64,000 bases of DNA from Mycobacteriales bacterium (GCA_035533475.1 DATLTS010000031.1:1-64000); one strand, 5' to 3'. Counted from the first letter of the stretch, positions 7,811 through 16,456 are shown. The notes: generated by a model not told the origin, from the sequence alone. Translations and numbers: made by a program.

Positions 7811-9606
7811 CCGAGGTCCCGCAGAGCGACCACCGGCGAGAGCCGGGCGGCCCGCCAGCCGCCGACCGAGCCGGCGAGGAGTCCGCCCATCACCGCACAC
7901 CCCATCCCGAGCGCGATCGTGGCCAACGAGATCGGTGCCGTTAGGTGAATGATTGTCGTCACGGCCGTGGGCGGTGCCTGGTGGAACAGCGCCGACACCG
8001 AGGACGCGCCCGCCGCGACGCCGGTGCTCGACGCCGTCAAAGCCGGCGAGAAGGCATGCACCGCGGCGGCCACGACAAAGCCAGCAGCGACGCCGATCGC
8101 CCCCCCGAGCACCCCGATACCGACCGTCTCGGCAAGCACCTGCCGAACGACTCGCCCGCGCGACCACCCGAGTGCGCGGAGAGTGCCGATCTCGCGTACC
8201 CGTTTGGCCACCGAGGAGAGCGTAAGTAGCACCGCGATGACGAAGGCAGCGGCAAGGACGATGAGCGCAAGCGCGCCGCCGAGGCGGGAGGCGAGCTGCT
8301 GCGCGTTGTGCAGGCTGCCGGTGACGCCATCGGCGAGGCTCTTGGCGGTCACCACCTGGGCACCGGGCAAGAGGGCGGCAAGGCGGGCAGCGACCCGGTC
8401 GACGTCGGAGGCGCTTGCCACCTTCACGAGCACCTCGTTGACCCGCCCGGATTTGCTCGACAGCGACTGTAGGGTCGACAGCGGGAAATACAGATCGGCG
8501 GTGTTCCCGGTGAGGGTGGGGTTAACCAGACCCACGACCCGGTAGGACTGCCCGTTGATCGGCAGATCAGCCCCGACGGCGAGGGCCTTTTTGGTCGCGT
8601 AGGCCGTGTTGACTAGAACCTCGTCGGGTGCGGAAACCGACAACCACGAGCCCGCCGCGAGCTGCGCTCGGGTCACCAGACCCGCGTCCGGTGAGGCCGG
8701 GTCGATGCCGGCGGCGGTGTAGCTCTGACTGGCCGTGTCGGTTGAGGGGGGGTTGACGATCTGCTGGATAGTACGAAGCGGCGCCGTGACGGTGGCGTTG
8801 TACTGCTGGAAACGCGCCGGCAGGCACTTTTCGAACGCCCCGGCACCGAAGCCGCCGAGGCCGCCGCCCCCTTTCCGACCGCCCCCGGCAGGCGCCGGGC
8901 CAGCCCCCCCGCCGCCGGTTCCCCCGCCGAAACCGCCGCTCGCCTCGATGCAGCTTCGCAGCGCGGCCCGTTCGGCGTCGGTGAGCGGCGCGGGGCGAGC
9001 GGTGGCGGTGAGCGTCTCACCACCGGTGCGGATGCTGGCGACGATTTTAGGCACGGTGCCCGTCTCGTGCTGTGCCAACAAGGTCAGCCCGCCGACGGCT
9101 GAGGTTACGCCGGGCACCGAAGCGACCTCTGCGATCGCGGCCGACGGGAACGTCAGCAAGGTCCCGGGTAGGAAGAAGTCGCGGGTGAACCGGGTGCCCG
9201 GTTTACCGAGCTTCGACAAGTCCGTGATGACCGAGCTGTTCTCGCTGAGCAGCGCCGCGGTGTCCGCGGCATTGAGCGAGGCGAGGGCCCCCCCGCCGGC
9301 ACGCCCGCCTCCCGGGCCACCGCCCTGGGCGAAGAATCCGCCGCCACCCGCCTGGTTCGGCGCGGGCGAGGCCGGAGTGCTTGGCGTTGCGCCGCTCGCG
9401 GTTGGTGCGACCGTTCGGGTCACCAGGATGTCGGTCCCAACCGATGCCAGGGGCGACAGCACCTTGTGCTGCGCCTGATCGAGCCCCTGCGAGACCCCGA
9501 CGATGCCCATCACGAGGCCGACCCCGGACGCGAGGCCGAGCGCGGTGAGAATCGTCCGGGATCTGCGACGGCGAAGTTCATTCATGGCGTAGCTGAAGCG
9601 GCGCAC
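7807..9606 (-). CDS. MacB/FtsX-type ABC permease with Gly-rich periplasmic region
   Basis: Permease partner of the downstream ATPase. One N-terminal membrane helix after MNELRRRRSRTILTALG, a large extracytoplasmic region of about 360 residues, then three C-terminal helices, which is the MacB/FtsX layout. I place the start at GTG 9606 (VRRFSYAMNELR), preceded by GGAGGACCGGAG; this gives 599 residues. The extracytoplasmic part contains two long Gly-rich stretches (minus-strand 9250-9360 and 8830-8950), unusual for this family and possibly disordered linkers. It ends with the characteristic PVVALRDLG. Likely a mechanotransmission exporter or lipoprotein/peptide extruder; substrate not inferable. 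Confidence 0.9.
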   Translation of the reverse strand: MRRFSYAMNELRRRRSRTILTALGLASGVGLVMGIVGVSQGLDQAQHKVLSPLASVGTDILVTRTVAPTASGATPSTPASPAPNQAGGGGFFAQGGGPGGGRAGGGALASLNAADTAALLSENSSVITDLSKLGKPGTRFTRDFFLPGTLLTFPSAAIAEVASVPGVTSAVGGLTLLAQHETGTVPKIVASIRTGGETLTATARPAPLTDAERAALRSCIEASGGFGGGTGGGGAGPAPAGGGRKGGGGLGGFGAGAFEKCLPARFQQYNATVTAPLRTIQQIVNPPSTDTASQSYTAAGIDPASPDAGLVTRAQLAAGSWLSVSAPDEVLVNTAYATKKALAVGADLPINGQSYRVVGLVNPTLTGNTADLYFPLSTLQSLSSKSGRVNEVLVKVASASDVDRVAARLAALLPGAQVVTAKSLADGVTGSLHNAQQLASRLGGALALIVLAAAFVIAVLLTLSSVAKRVREIGTLRALGWSRGRVVRQVLAETVGIGVLGGAIGVAAGFVVAAAVHAFSPALTASSTGVAAGASSVSALFHQAPPTAVTTIIHLTAPISLATIALGMGCAVMGGLLAGSVGGWRAARLSPVVALRDLG

Positions 9607-9724
9607 GTGTACTCCGGTCCTCCGAAAGGGCACCAGAGGTGTTCGTACAGCGGATTCCTGAGCCGAACCTGAATTCAGCCGGCAGGGTCGGTCGATCAGG
9701 CGACGGACGCCGATTCGCGCCCGG

Positions 9725-10531
9725 TCAACGTCGGAGGTTCCAACGGAAAGTGACATTGGTCGATCGCGATCCGGCCGCCACCCACCGGTCCTGGCCGGCG
9801 GCCCATCGACGCCCGGCGAAATCCACCTGGCTCAAGCCGAATTCCGCAGCGTGTCCGACGAGCCAGCTGGCCACCGTCCACCCGCGGGCGGCTGGGAGGG
9901 GCGTCCCCAGGGTGGCCGAGCCCAACTCGTCGGACATTGCGGTCGCGAGCGCGGTTGCAGCACCGGGGGGCGGGCTCGTGGGCGGGATCGAACAGCTGAA
10001 CGCCGCCGGGACCTCCCCGGTCAGCGCTTCGGCGAGGGTGCGGGCCTCGGCTTCCCAGACGGCGTAGGCGTCCGGGGTGGCGCTGTGCTGCACCAGTTGG
10101 GCGGCCTCGGTGACGGGTAGGGTCTCCCAACCGGTGACCAGCGCGAGATGTTGGTAGAACGCGGAGGCCGCATAGACCGGGTTGAGCAACTCCGGCTTGC
10201 TGCCCCAGCCCTGCGAGGGACGCTGTTGGAACAGGCCCACCGAATCCCGGTCGCCACTTCCTAGATCGTGCAAGCCGGATTCCTGCAGCGCCGCGGCGAG
10301 TGCCACGGTCACCGCGTGGTCCGGTAACCCCCGGCTCTTGCCGATCGCCGCAATCGTCGTCGCGTATCTCGCTTGCTCCTGGTCGAGCAGATAGCCCGCC
10401 GACCCGGTCGTGACCCGGCAGAACGGGGCTTCGTGGGGGCCACGGTTATCCAGCACGAGCACGCCCGCTATGGCTGCCGCCACCGCGACAGCGGAGGCGA
10501 GGAGGAGCCTCGTTCGTCCCCGGCGCGGCAC
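9725..10531 (-). CDS. Secreted or membrane-anchored lysozyme-like protein
   Basis: A 268-residue protein with an N-terminal basic patch and a hydrophobic segment (about 8-26), consistent with a signal anchor. The segment AAALQESGLHDLGSGD followed by SVGLFQQRPSQGWG resembles the catalytic region of transglycosylase/lysozyme-fold proteins (Glu followed by the GLFQ stretch). Actinobacterial relatives are often carried under vague names. It starts with GTG at 10531 and reads toward the ABC exporter genes. Cell-wall glycan cleavage is plausible but inferred only from the motif; the C-terminal 80 residues match nothing I know. Confidence 0.7.
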   Translation of the reverse strand: MPRRGRTRLLLASAVAVAAAIAGVLVLDNRGPHEAPFCRVTTGSAGYLLDQEQARYATTIAAIGKSRGLPDHAVTVALAAALQESGLHDLGSGDRDSVGLFQQRPSQGWGSKPELLNPVYAASAFYQHLALVTGWETLPVTEAAQLVQHSATPDAYAVWEAEARTLAEALTGEVPAAFSCSIPPTSPPPGAATALATAMSDELGSATLGTPLPAARGWTVASWLVGHAAEFGLSQVDFAGRRWAAGQDRWVAAGSRSTNVTFRWNLRR

Positions 10532-10760
10532 TCGCTCAGGCTAGGTGGCGTCGCCGCGGTTCTCGACGATGGCCCCGGGCTCGCCGGCACCGATCGGGCT
10601 GCGATTACGCCAACCGGCGTAGCTGCCAAGCCCGAGAGGTGATCTCTTCTAGTCATTCTCGCGGGCAGGGCTGGCCCTCGGGGTGCCCGGTGCGCCACAG
10701 TTTGGCCTGTCAGCCTAAAACGTAACTGTTCCGGCGCCCACTCCGGGGAGAGGAAACAAC

Positions 10761-11216
10761 GTGATCACCTCGCGGCGCCGCGAGCTGTCCTCGGACGAGT
10801 CCGGGTTCACCTTGGTGGAGGTGCTGGTCGTCGTAGTCATCATCGGCATCCTGGCCAGTATCGCCATCGCGGCGTTCCTCAAGACCCGCGAGAATGCCTA
10901 TGCCGGCCAGGCCAAGAGCGACCTGCGCAACCTGGCCTCCGCCGAGGAGTTCTACCTCGGCGACCACGACCAGTACATCAGCGGCGGGGCCGCCGAGCTG
11001 GCCGCGGAGGGCTTCAGGCAGACGGTCGGCATCAAGCTCGGTGTCGGCGTAGTCGCGAACACCGGGTACTGCGCGGCCGCCCTGGCCCCGGACGGCAGTT
11101 ACTACTGGTGGGACAGCGAGGCCGGTGGCCTCCAGTCGGTAGCCACGCCGAGCCTGTCACCACCGGCCACGGCCGGCGGAGCCTGCGCAGCCGCCCCACC
11201 GACCAGCTTGGGCTAG
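10761..11216 (+). CDS. Type IV pilin-like prepilin
   Basis: A 151-residue class III-type prepilin: a short charged leader, then the prepilin peptidase site G15/F16 in GFTLVEVL with Glu at +5 of the mature protein, and a 20-residue hydrophobic helix. The remainder forms a small globular domain with two Cys near the C-terminus, typical of pseudopilins. GTG start at 10761 with GGAGAGG upstream. No pilus assembly ATPase, platform protein or prepilin peptidase lies nearby, so it would depend on machinery encoded elsewhere. Identification as a prepilin is secure; its role (major pilin, pseudopilin, DNA uptake) is not. Confidence 0.88.
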   Translation: MITSRRRELSSDESGFTLVEVLVVVVIIGILASIAIAAFLKTRENAYAGQAKSDLRNLASAEEFYLGDHDQYISGGAAELAAEGFRQTVGIKLGVGVVANTGYCAAALAPDGSYYWWDSEAGGLQSVATPSLSPPATAGGACAAAPPTSLG

Positions 11217-11249
11217 CGGCCGACGGGCGGTCCGTCATACCCCGGCCGT

Positions 11250-11855
11250 TCATCTGCGCGTGCTCGCGCCGATCGGGACCCGACGCGGATTCGGCTCGAT
11301 GAACGCCCGGGTCGTGGGAGTCAGCAGACAGGCGAGGATGCCCAGCAGCACAACGAGCTGCACGGCCTGCTCGGCGTGGAAGACAGCCGGATAGGGCCTG
11401 GTCAACAGAAACAGCATGCCTAGCGCCCCTGCCCCGGACAGCCACACCATCCGGCGCCAGACCCGCCAGCGACCCTGGCGGAGCCGAACGATGAGGAAGA
11501 CGTAGAGCACACCCACCGCGACGTTGGCCACCACGCGCACGTACAGGGCGGTACGAAACGTCTGCCGCGCCAGCCGCAAGTCCGTTCCGGCGGCGAGGTG
11601 CCGGAGAGCCACCCGCGCGAGTTGGTCGAAGTCGGCGAGTGCGAGAACCGTCACCGACACGCTCAATAGCAGGTTGACGACGAGAAGCAGCGACGCGACC
11701 GACACGGCGGTCGGCACTGGTCCAGGCGACGCGTGCCCGCTCCGCTCGCGGGGGGAGGAGTCCCACGTCGGCCCGGACCAGGGTTGAAGGCCCGAACCGG
11801 CGGGACCCGGCGCCGGCTGGGGGTCGGGTGGCCGCGGGTCGTCGCCAAAGGACAT
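11250..11855 (-). CDS. Pro-rich N-terminus, four-helix membrane protein
   Basis: A 201-residue protein with a proline-rich cytoplasmic-looking N-terminus (residues 1-48) and four hydrophobic helices (about 50-75, 105-128, 137-155 and 163-184). Actinobacteria carry many such small membrane proteins with Pro-rich tails; I cannot assign this one. ATG start at 11855. It is divergent from the MFS exporter gene and convergent with the prepilin gene. The codon pattern is coding-like. No enzymatic motif is visible. Confidence 0.7.
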   Translation of the reverse strand: MSFGDDPRPPDPQPAPGPAGSGLQPWSGPTWDSSPRERSGHASPGPVPTAVSVASLLLVVNLLLSVSVTVLALADFDQLARVALRHLAAGTDLRLARQTFRTALYVRVVANVAVGVLYVFLIVRLRQGRWRVWRRMVWLSGAGALGMLFLLTRPYPAVFHAEQAVQLVVLLGILACLLTPTTRAFIEPNPRRVPIGASTRR

Positions 11856-11969
11856 GCCGGGAGCGTACGGGCCGGAGGTGGCTGATCGCGGGCGGCGGGC
11901 GTGGGCTGTCGGGACGAGCTACCGCGAAACCCGGTAGCGGCGGCGACACCCGGTGCCTACGGTGGCCAG

Positions 11970-13304
11970 GTGGGCCTCCCGAAAAGCTTGGCGGCGCTCC
12001 GGGAGCGGAACTACCGGCTGCTGTTCTTCGGTCAGGTCGCCTCGGTCGTCGGCGACAACATGACGCCGGTGGCGCTGAGCTTCGCCATTCTCGACCGGTC
12101 CGGCAATGCCCGCCAGGTCGGCGTGGTGCTGGGCGCGTCCACCGTCGCCATGATCGTCTTTTTGCTCGGCGGCGGAATCATCGCCGATCGGATCCCCCGC
12201 CGGCTGGTCATGTTGAGCTCCGACGTCCTGCGATTCCTGGCCCAGTCGCTGACCGCTGCGCTGCTCATCGACGGGCACTGGCACCTGTGGCAGCTCGTCG
12301 CGCTACAAGTGGTCTGGGGCGCGGCGGCGGCGTTCTTCTTCCCGGCCATGACCGGCCTGGTGCCCGAGGTGGTCAGTCAGCACCGGCTCCAGCAGGCCAA
12401 CGCCCTGCAGAACCTGTCCTGGTCGATCGGTGCGGTCGCGGGGCCGGGTCTGGCCGGCCTGCTGGTCGCGACCACCGGAGCCGGCGCCGCGGTTGCGGTA
12501 GACGCGGCTACCTTTCTGGTCAGTGCCGGCACGCTGTTCCGGCTCCGGCTGCCTGCGCGGACCGCCCGGAACGGGAGGTCCACCGCGCTCGGCGACTTGC
12601 GGGACGGTTGGCGGCTCTTCCGCTCGAAGACCTGGCTCTGGGTCATCGTCCTGCAGTTCTCGTTGTGGCACATGCTCGTCTACGCCCCGGTCATCGTGCT
12701 CGGCGCGGTTGTCGCCAAGGAGCATCTGGGAGGGGCGGCTGCGTGGGGCACGATCCTCGCCGTCTTCGGGATCGGCTCGGTGCTCGGCGGCGTGGTGGCG
12801 CTGCACGTGCGCCCGCGCCGCCCGCTGCTCGTCGCGACGTTGTGCACGTTGGGGTTCGCTCCGACGCCGGCGCTCTTGGCGGCCGTCGCCCCGGTCCCGG
12901 TGATCGCCGCGGGGGCCCTGCTCGGCGGCGCTGGTTTCGCCATGTTCGGCACGCTGTGGGACACGACCCTGCAGCGGGAGATCCCGCGCGAGATGCTGTC
13001 CCGGGTCAGCTCCTACGACTGGCTCGGATCACTCGCCCTGCTGCCGGTCGGCTACGCGCTGGCCGGCCCCATCGCGGCGACACTCGGGGTGTCCACCACC
13101 TTGTGGTTGGCAACCGGCTGGCTGGTCGCGACCACCCTTGGCGTTCTGGCGGTTCCGGCGGTCACCGGTCTGCGCTGGTCACCCCCGATCGCGACGGTGA
13201 CCCCACATGCGGCTCGGGCCAACCCGCTCTGGCCCCGGCCCGAGGAGCCCGGTGCCCGCCAGGACGGGCCATCGTCGGGCGACGAGGTCGCCGCCGCTGA
13301 CTGA
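11970..13304 (+). CDS. MFS exporter
   Basis: Major facilitator superfamily protein of about 444 residues with 12 predicted membrane segments. The N-terminal LRERNYRLLFFGQVASVVGDNM and the A-like motif GGGIIADRIPRR are typical of the enterobactin-exporter/drug-efflux branch. I place the start at GTG 11970 (GLPKSLAALRERNYR follows) because upstream residues, open to GTG 11901, do not look like this family; this start is uncertain. The C-terminal 40 residues are hydrophilic. A drug or siderophore export role is possible, but no neighbouring gene suggests a substrate. Confidence 0.88.
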   Translation: MGLPKSLAALRERNYRLLFFGQVASVVGDNMTPVALSFAILDRSGNARQVGVVLGASTVAMIVFLLGGGIIADRIPRRLVMLSSDVLRFLAQSLTAALLIDGHWHLWQLVALQVVWGAAAAFFFPAMTGLVPEVVSQHRLQQANALQNLSWSIGAVAGPGLAGLLVATTGAGAAVAVDAATFLVSAGTLFRLRLPARTARNGRSTALGDLRDGWRLFRSKTWLWVIVLQFSLWHMLVYAPVIVLGAVVAKEHLGGAAAWGTILAVFGIGSVLGGVVALHVRPRRPLLVATLCTLGFAPTPALLAAVAPVPVIAAGALLGGAGFAMFGTLWDTTLQREIPREMLSRVSSYDWLGSLALLPVGYALAGPIAATLGVSTTLWLATGWLVATTLGVLAVPAVTGLRWSPPIATVTPHAARANPLWPRPEEPGARQDGPSSGDEVAAAD

Positions 13305-13562
13305 CGGTGGAGGTCCGCGGTCGACCTGCGCGGACGAATTGCCGTCCGGCTGGAACCGATCGTCTGAGAGGATCCGCCAACGCGCTCCCGAGGCTGAAGG
13401 TCGTGGCCGGTTGGTGCGCCGAGTGAGAGAGAGGGCGACCGGATGCACAGTGACGGGCAGCGGGCCGGGCCGGGTTCGGTCGGGCGCGATGCCCGGAATC
13501 AGGAGACGCCCAACCTCGTGCCGGCGGCCACTTGCCCGTCGGTGGCCGAAGCGGGCTGATCC

Positions 13563-14303
13563 GTGGCTGCCGGAGCCCCGACGATCGTCGCGACGAGCAT
13601 CGGATTCTTCTCACGGGAGCGCAATCCGTGGGATTGGCGCCCCGGCCCGATTTTCGACCTGACCTTCGATCTCGCCGGGCGGCCGGACCGGCCGCGACTG
13701 TGCTTTCTCGGCACTGCGACTGGCGACAACCCGCTCTACATCAGCGCCGTCTACGGAGCGTTCGCTGGCAGCGACGTTCGGGTTTCGCACCTCACGCTGT
13801 TCGCAATGCCCAACGTCGAGGACGTCCGTTCGTACCTGCTCGCTCAGGACGTCATCTGGGTCGGCGGTGGAAGTGTGGCCAACCTGCTCGCGGTGTGGCG
13901 AACACACGGCCTCGACGAGGTGCTGCGCGAGGCGTGGCAGTCCGGTGTCGTCCTAGGTGGGGTGTCGGCTGGATCGCTGTGCTGGCACGTCGGAGGGACA
14001 ACGGACTCCTTCGGACCGGAGTTGCGTCCGGTGACTAACGGCCTCGCCTTCCTCCCGACCTCGAATGGCGTGCACTACGACAGCGAGGAGCAGCGGCGCC
14101 CGCTCTACCACCAGCTGGTCGCCGACGGGACGCTGCCGTCCGGCTACGCCACCGACGACGGCGTCGGCCTTGTCTACGTCGAGGAGACCCTCGCCGAGGT
14201 GGTCGCGGACCGCCCGAACGTCGCGGCCTACCACGTGTACCGGGATCGCGATGGTCGGGCGAAGGAGGAGGCGATCACGCCTCGCCTGCTGCCGGGCGAC
14301 TAG
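13563..14303 (+). CDS. Peptidase E-like serine peptidase (family S51)
   Basis: A 246-residue protein matching the S51 peptidase E family: GGGSVANL forms the substrate loop, and the nucleophile elbow is GGVSAGS with Ser135, followed by Cys-Trp as in family members. The usual GVHYD segment is also present. Members cleave Asp-X dipeptides or act on small peptides in the cytoplasm; this actinobacterial branch is slightly longer than E. coli PepE. GTG start at 13563. The gene stands alone, with ohr convergent to it. Function beyond peptidase activity is not inferable. Confidence 0.88.
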   Translation: MAAGAPTIVATSIGFFSRERNPWDWRPGPIFDLTFDLAGRPDRPRLCFLGTATGDNPLYISAVYGAFAGSDVRVSHLTLFAMPNVEDVRSYLLAQDVIWVGGGSVANLLAVWRTHGLDEVLREAWQSGVVLGGVSAGSLCWHVGGTTDSFGPELRPVTNGLAFLPTSNGVHYDSEEQRRPLYHQLVADGTLPSGYATDDGVGLVYVEETLAEVVADRPNVAAYHVYRDRDGRAKEEAITPRLLPGD

Positions 14304-14316
14304 GCCCGCGACAGCC

Positions 14317-14364
14317 CGCGCCCGGACGGTCACCCGACGGTCCGCGCCCGGACGGTCACCCGAC
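14317..14364. repeat. 22-bp direct repeat at the end of ohr
   Basis: The unit CGCGCCCGGACGGTCACCCGAC occupies 14317-14338 and 14343-14364, with a 4-bp spacer. The second copy covers the last codons and stop of the ohr gene, so the first looks like a local duplication of the ohr 3' end. Confidence 0.85.
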
Positions 14365-14784
14365 TTCCAGCGTGACCTCGACATTCCCGCGCGTCGCATT
14401 GGAGTACGGGCAGACCGCGTGCGCCGCCTCGACGAGGGTGCGGGCTGTGTCGGCGTCGAGGCCCGGGATGGTGACCCGCAGGTTCACGGCGAGGCCGAAG
14501 GCGCCGCCCTCGATGGTGCCGAGCGTGACGGAGCACTCAACCGTCGAGTCACCGGTCTCAACCTTCTGCCGCCGCGCGACCGTGGACAGCGCGCTCTGGA
14601 AGCACGAGCCGTACCCGGCCGCGAACAGTTGCTCGGGGTTGGTGCCCTCGCCGGGGCCGCCAAGTTCCTTAGGTGGCTTGATCGCGACGTCGAGCGAACC
14701 GTCGTCGGTTATGGCGCGGCCGTCCCGGCCGCCTACGACGGTGGCTCGCGCGGTGTACAGCGGCTTGATCAGGGAAGTGGTCAC
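14356..14784 (-). CDS. ohr: Organic hydroperoxide resistance protein (OsmC/Ohr)
   Basis: A 142-residue thiol peroxidase of the Ohr subfamily that reduces organic and fatty-acid hydroperoxides using lipoyl- or thiol-based reductants. The two redox cysteines are visible in GYGSCFQSAL and HAVCPYSNATRGN, and the Arg/Glu environment (NPEQLFAAGY) is conserved. Length is standard. GTG start at 14784 with GGAGG upstream. No OhrR-type MarR repressor is adjacent. It is convergent with the peptidase E gene and divergent from the acyltransferase gene. Confident assignment. Confidence 0.95.
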   Translation of the reverse strand: MTTSLIKPLYTARATVVGGRDGRAITDDGSLDVAIKPPKELGGPGEGTNPEQLFAAGYGSCFQSALSTVARRQKVETGDSTVECSVTLGTIEGGAFGLAVNLRVTIPGLDADTARTLVEAAHAVCPYSNATRGNVEVTLEVG

Positions 14785-14861
14785 GTCATCCTCCGGATAC
14801 CTCGGCTGAACGGTAAGCCTCGCACGATCGCGGCACCCGGCCGTGTGCGAGGCTCTAGCCC

Positions 14862-15608
14862 GTGGCCGAGCTCGTCTACCCTCCGGTGATCGCGGCTGCG
14901 CGCGGCGCCTTCCGGGCGCTCGGCCTGCACTTCGACCTCGGCGGCTGCGAGCAAATCCCGAGCACCGGCGGGGCGGTCCTGGCGAGCAACCACGTGAGCT
15001 ACCTGGACTTCCTGTTTTGCGGGTTCGCGGCGCGCCCCTCCCGGCGGCTGGTTCGCTTCATGGCCAAAGACGAGGTGTTCCGCCACCGGATCGCCGGGCC
15101 GTTGATGCGCGGGATGCACCACATTGCGGTTGACCGCTCGGCGGGTGCGGGTTCCTACCTGGCCGCCGTCTGCGCGCTGCGCGCCGGGGAGATCGTGGGG
15201 GTCTTCCCCGAGGCCACGATCAGCCGGTCGTTCACTCTCAAGGAGTTCCGCAGTGGGGCCGCCCGGATGGCTTCGGAGGCGAACGTCCCGTTGATTCCAA
15301 TGGTCACCTGGGGCGGCCAGCGGCTGCTGACGAAGGGGCGCCCACGCGACTTCACCCGCGGGCGCACTGTCGTGGTCCGGGTGGGCGCGCCCATCCCTCC
15401 CGGATCGCCCGATCCGGCTGCGGTCATGGTCGAGCTCCGGGAGCGCATGCAGGCGCTGCTGGTGGACGCCCAGCACGCGCATCCGGACCGGGCGGTCCCC
15501 GGCGAGGACTCGTGGTGGATGCCGGTCCACCTCGGCGGCACCGCGCCGACTCCGGAAGAGGCGGCCGCGCTGGACGGCGCGTCCCGGCGGACCCCTCCTC
15601 CCGGGTAG
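14862..15608 (+). CDS. 1-acyl-glycerol-3-phosphate acyltransferase-like protein (PlsC family)
   Basis: A 248-residue acyltransferase with the catalytic NHxxxxD motif (N43-H44...D49 in NHVSYLD) and the second motif FPEATISRS in place of the common FPEGTRS. It would transfer an acyl chain to lysophosphatidate or a related acceptor at the inner membrane face. GTG start at 14862. The Ala in motif FPEAT is frequent in actinobacterial PlsC paralogues and may indicate another acceptor. A strong inverted repeat 13 bp past the stop could act as its terminator. Confidence 0.9.
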   Translation: MAELVYPPVIAAARGAFRALGLHFDLGGCEQIPSTGGAVLASNHVSYLDFLFCGFAARPSRRLVRFMAKDEVFRHRIAGPLMRGMHHIAVDRSAGAGSYLAAVCALRAGEIVGVFPEATISRSFTLKEFRSGAARMASEANVPLIPMVTWGGQRLLTKGRPRDFTRGRTVVVRVGAPIPPGSPDPAAVMVELRERMQALLVDAQHAHPDRAVPGEDSWWMPVHLGGTAPTPEEAAALDGASRRTPPPG

Positions 15609-15620
15609 GCCCTGGACCAC

Positions 15621-15688
15621 CGAGTGTGCAATTTCCGACGGTTTTCGACCCGGCCCCAGCGTGGGCGTCGGCGGAAATTGCACACTCG
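15621..15688. repeat. Perfect 17-bp inverted repeat, hairpin or small mobile palindrome
   Basis: CGAGTGTGCAATTTCCG (15621-15637) is exactly mirrored by CGGAAATTGCACACTCG (15672-15688), separated by 34 bp. It is AT-richer than the surroundings and lies 13 bp beyond the acyltransferase stop. It can act as an intrinsic-terminator-like hairpin on both strands, but the length of the perfect arms and the loop also fit a dispersed palindromic repeat. Confidence 0.85.
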
Positions 15689-15738
15689 CGGGGGAGCGGG
15701 GCGGTGTCAGGACCCGTCCGTCGGGGAAAAGGCTGGGC

Positions 15739-16101
15739 GTGTCCACTGTGCTCGGCTTCGCGGCCCGGCTGCCCACGCTCGTCCTGCGGACCGGCTGGCG
15801 GGTTGCCGCGAGCGGTGTCTCCCTGGGTGGTTTCGCGATCCAACTGAGGCGTTCCGTGGTCGCCGGCCAGGCGACGAGCCGGCCGGGGGAGTGGCCCCCG
15901 CCGCGAACCCCGGGCGCCCGGCCACCGAACGAGCAAGCCGCTCGCCCGTCGGCGCGACGGCTTACCCCCGGGCCGACCGAGTCGGAGCCGGGCGGACCGG
16001 GCGCCGGTACTGACCGTCCTGGAGAACCAGATCTCCCGCCGAGCGGCCGAGCGGCCCAGCGGCCGAGCCGCCGAGCCAACCGAACACGAGGACCCGGCTA
16101 G
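15739..16101 (+). CDS. Possible small protein, hydrophobic start and Pro-rich tail
   Basis: GTG at 15739, preceded by GGGGAAAAGG, opens 120 codons with coding-like third positions for the first 50: a moderately hydrophobic segment (STVLGFAARLPTLVLRTGW, then VAASGVSLGGFAIQL) followed by a long Pro/Arg/Gly-rich tail. The stop falls inside a 9-bp hairpin. I recognise no family. The hydrophobic part could be a membrane-associated helix. It may be spurious, since GC-rich DNA yields such frames. Confidence 0.35.
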   Translation: MSTVLGFAARLPTLVLRTGWRVAASGVSLGGFAIQLRRSVVAGQATSRPGEWPPPRTPGARPPNEQAARPSARRLTPGPTESEPGGPGAGTDRPGEPDLPPSGRAAQRPSRRANRTRGPG

Positions 16102-16116
16102 CCGCTGAGCCGGGTC
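16091..16116. terminator. GC-rich hairpin between converging frames
   Basis: GACCCGGCT (16091-16099) pairs perfectly with AGCCGGGTC (16108-16116) around an 8-nt loop. There is no T-tract, as is common in actinobacteria. It lies between a rightward frame ending at 16101 and leftward coding-like sequence, so it could work as a bidirectional terminator. Confidence 0.5.
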
Positions 16117-16297
16117 CCCGCGGTATCCGGGGAAGTAGCGCTCGATCTCGTCGAGCCGGAAGGCGCGCAGGATCGACGTCGCCGGCTCGCGGGCCAGCAG
16201 GAACTCGAACGACGCCCTGACCAGCCGCGCATCGGCAGTGACCTCGAGGACGAGGTCGACCGGCAGGCGCCGGGGTCTGCACCGCGTGCTCCGTCAC
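16117..16297 (-). pseudogene. Probable frameshifted small gene, unknown family
   Basis: On the minus strand, GTG at 16297 starts MTEHAVQTPAPA. From 16260 leftward, a different frame reads VDLVLEVTADARLVRASFEF and continues through LLAREPATSILRAFRLDEIERYFPGY with almost all third positions G or C. A stop immediately precedes this second frame and it has no start of its own. Removing one G near 16262 would join the two into a continuous protein. I do not recognise the family. It is either a real frameshift or a sequence error. It would be divergent from the DUF3145 gene. Confidence 0.45.
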
Positions 16298-16456
16298 GCG
16301 ACCGGACTGACCGATCGTGACCAGGTAGCCGCCGACCAAGCAGGATCTCGACATCCACCAATCCAGCATGGCAGCGCCGATCTGGTGCACAATGGTGGGG
16401 CTACGGGCTGGAACGAGGCCGTCGGGGAAGGCGTCCCTCGTTCTCAGGAGGTTGTG

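Noticed and set aside
13305-13562. Small genes between the MFS and peptidase E genes
   Set aside because: Frames in both directions are Arg/Pro/Ser-rich and lack starts with ribosome-binding sites.
15624-15685. Short peptides starting MCNFRR in both orientations
   Set aside because: They are simply translations of the palindrome arms and have no independent support.
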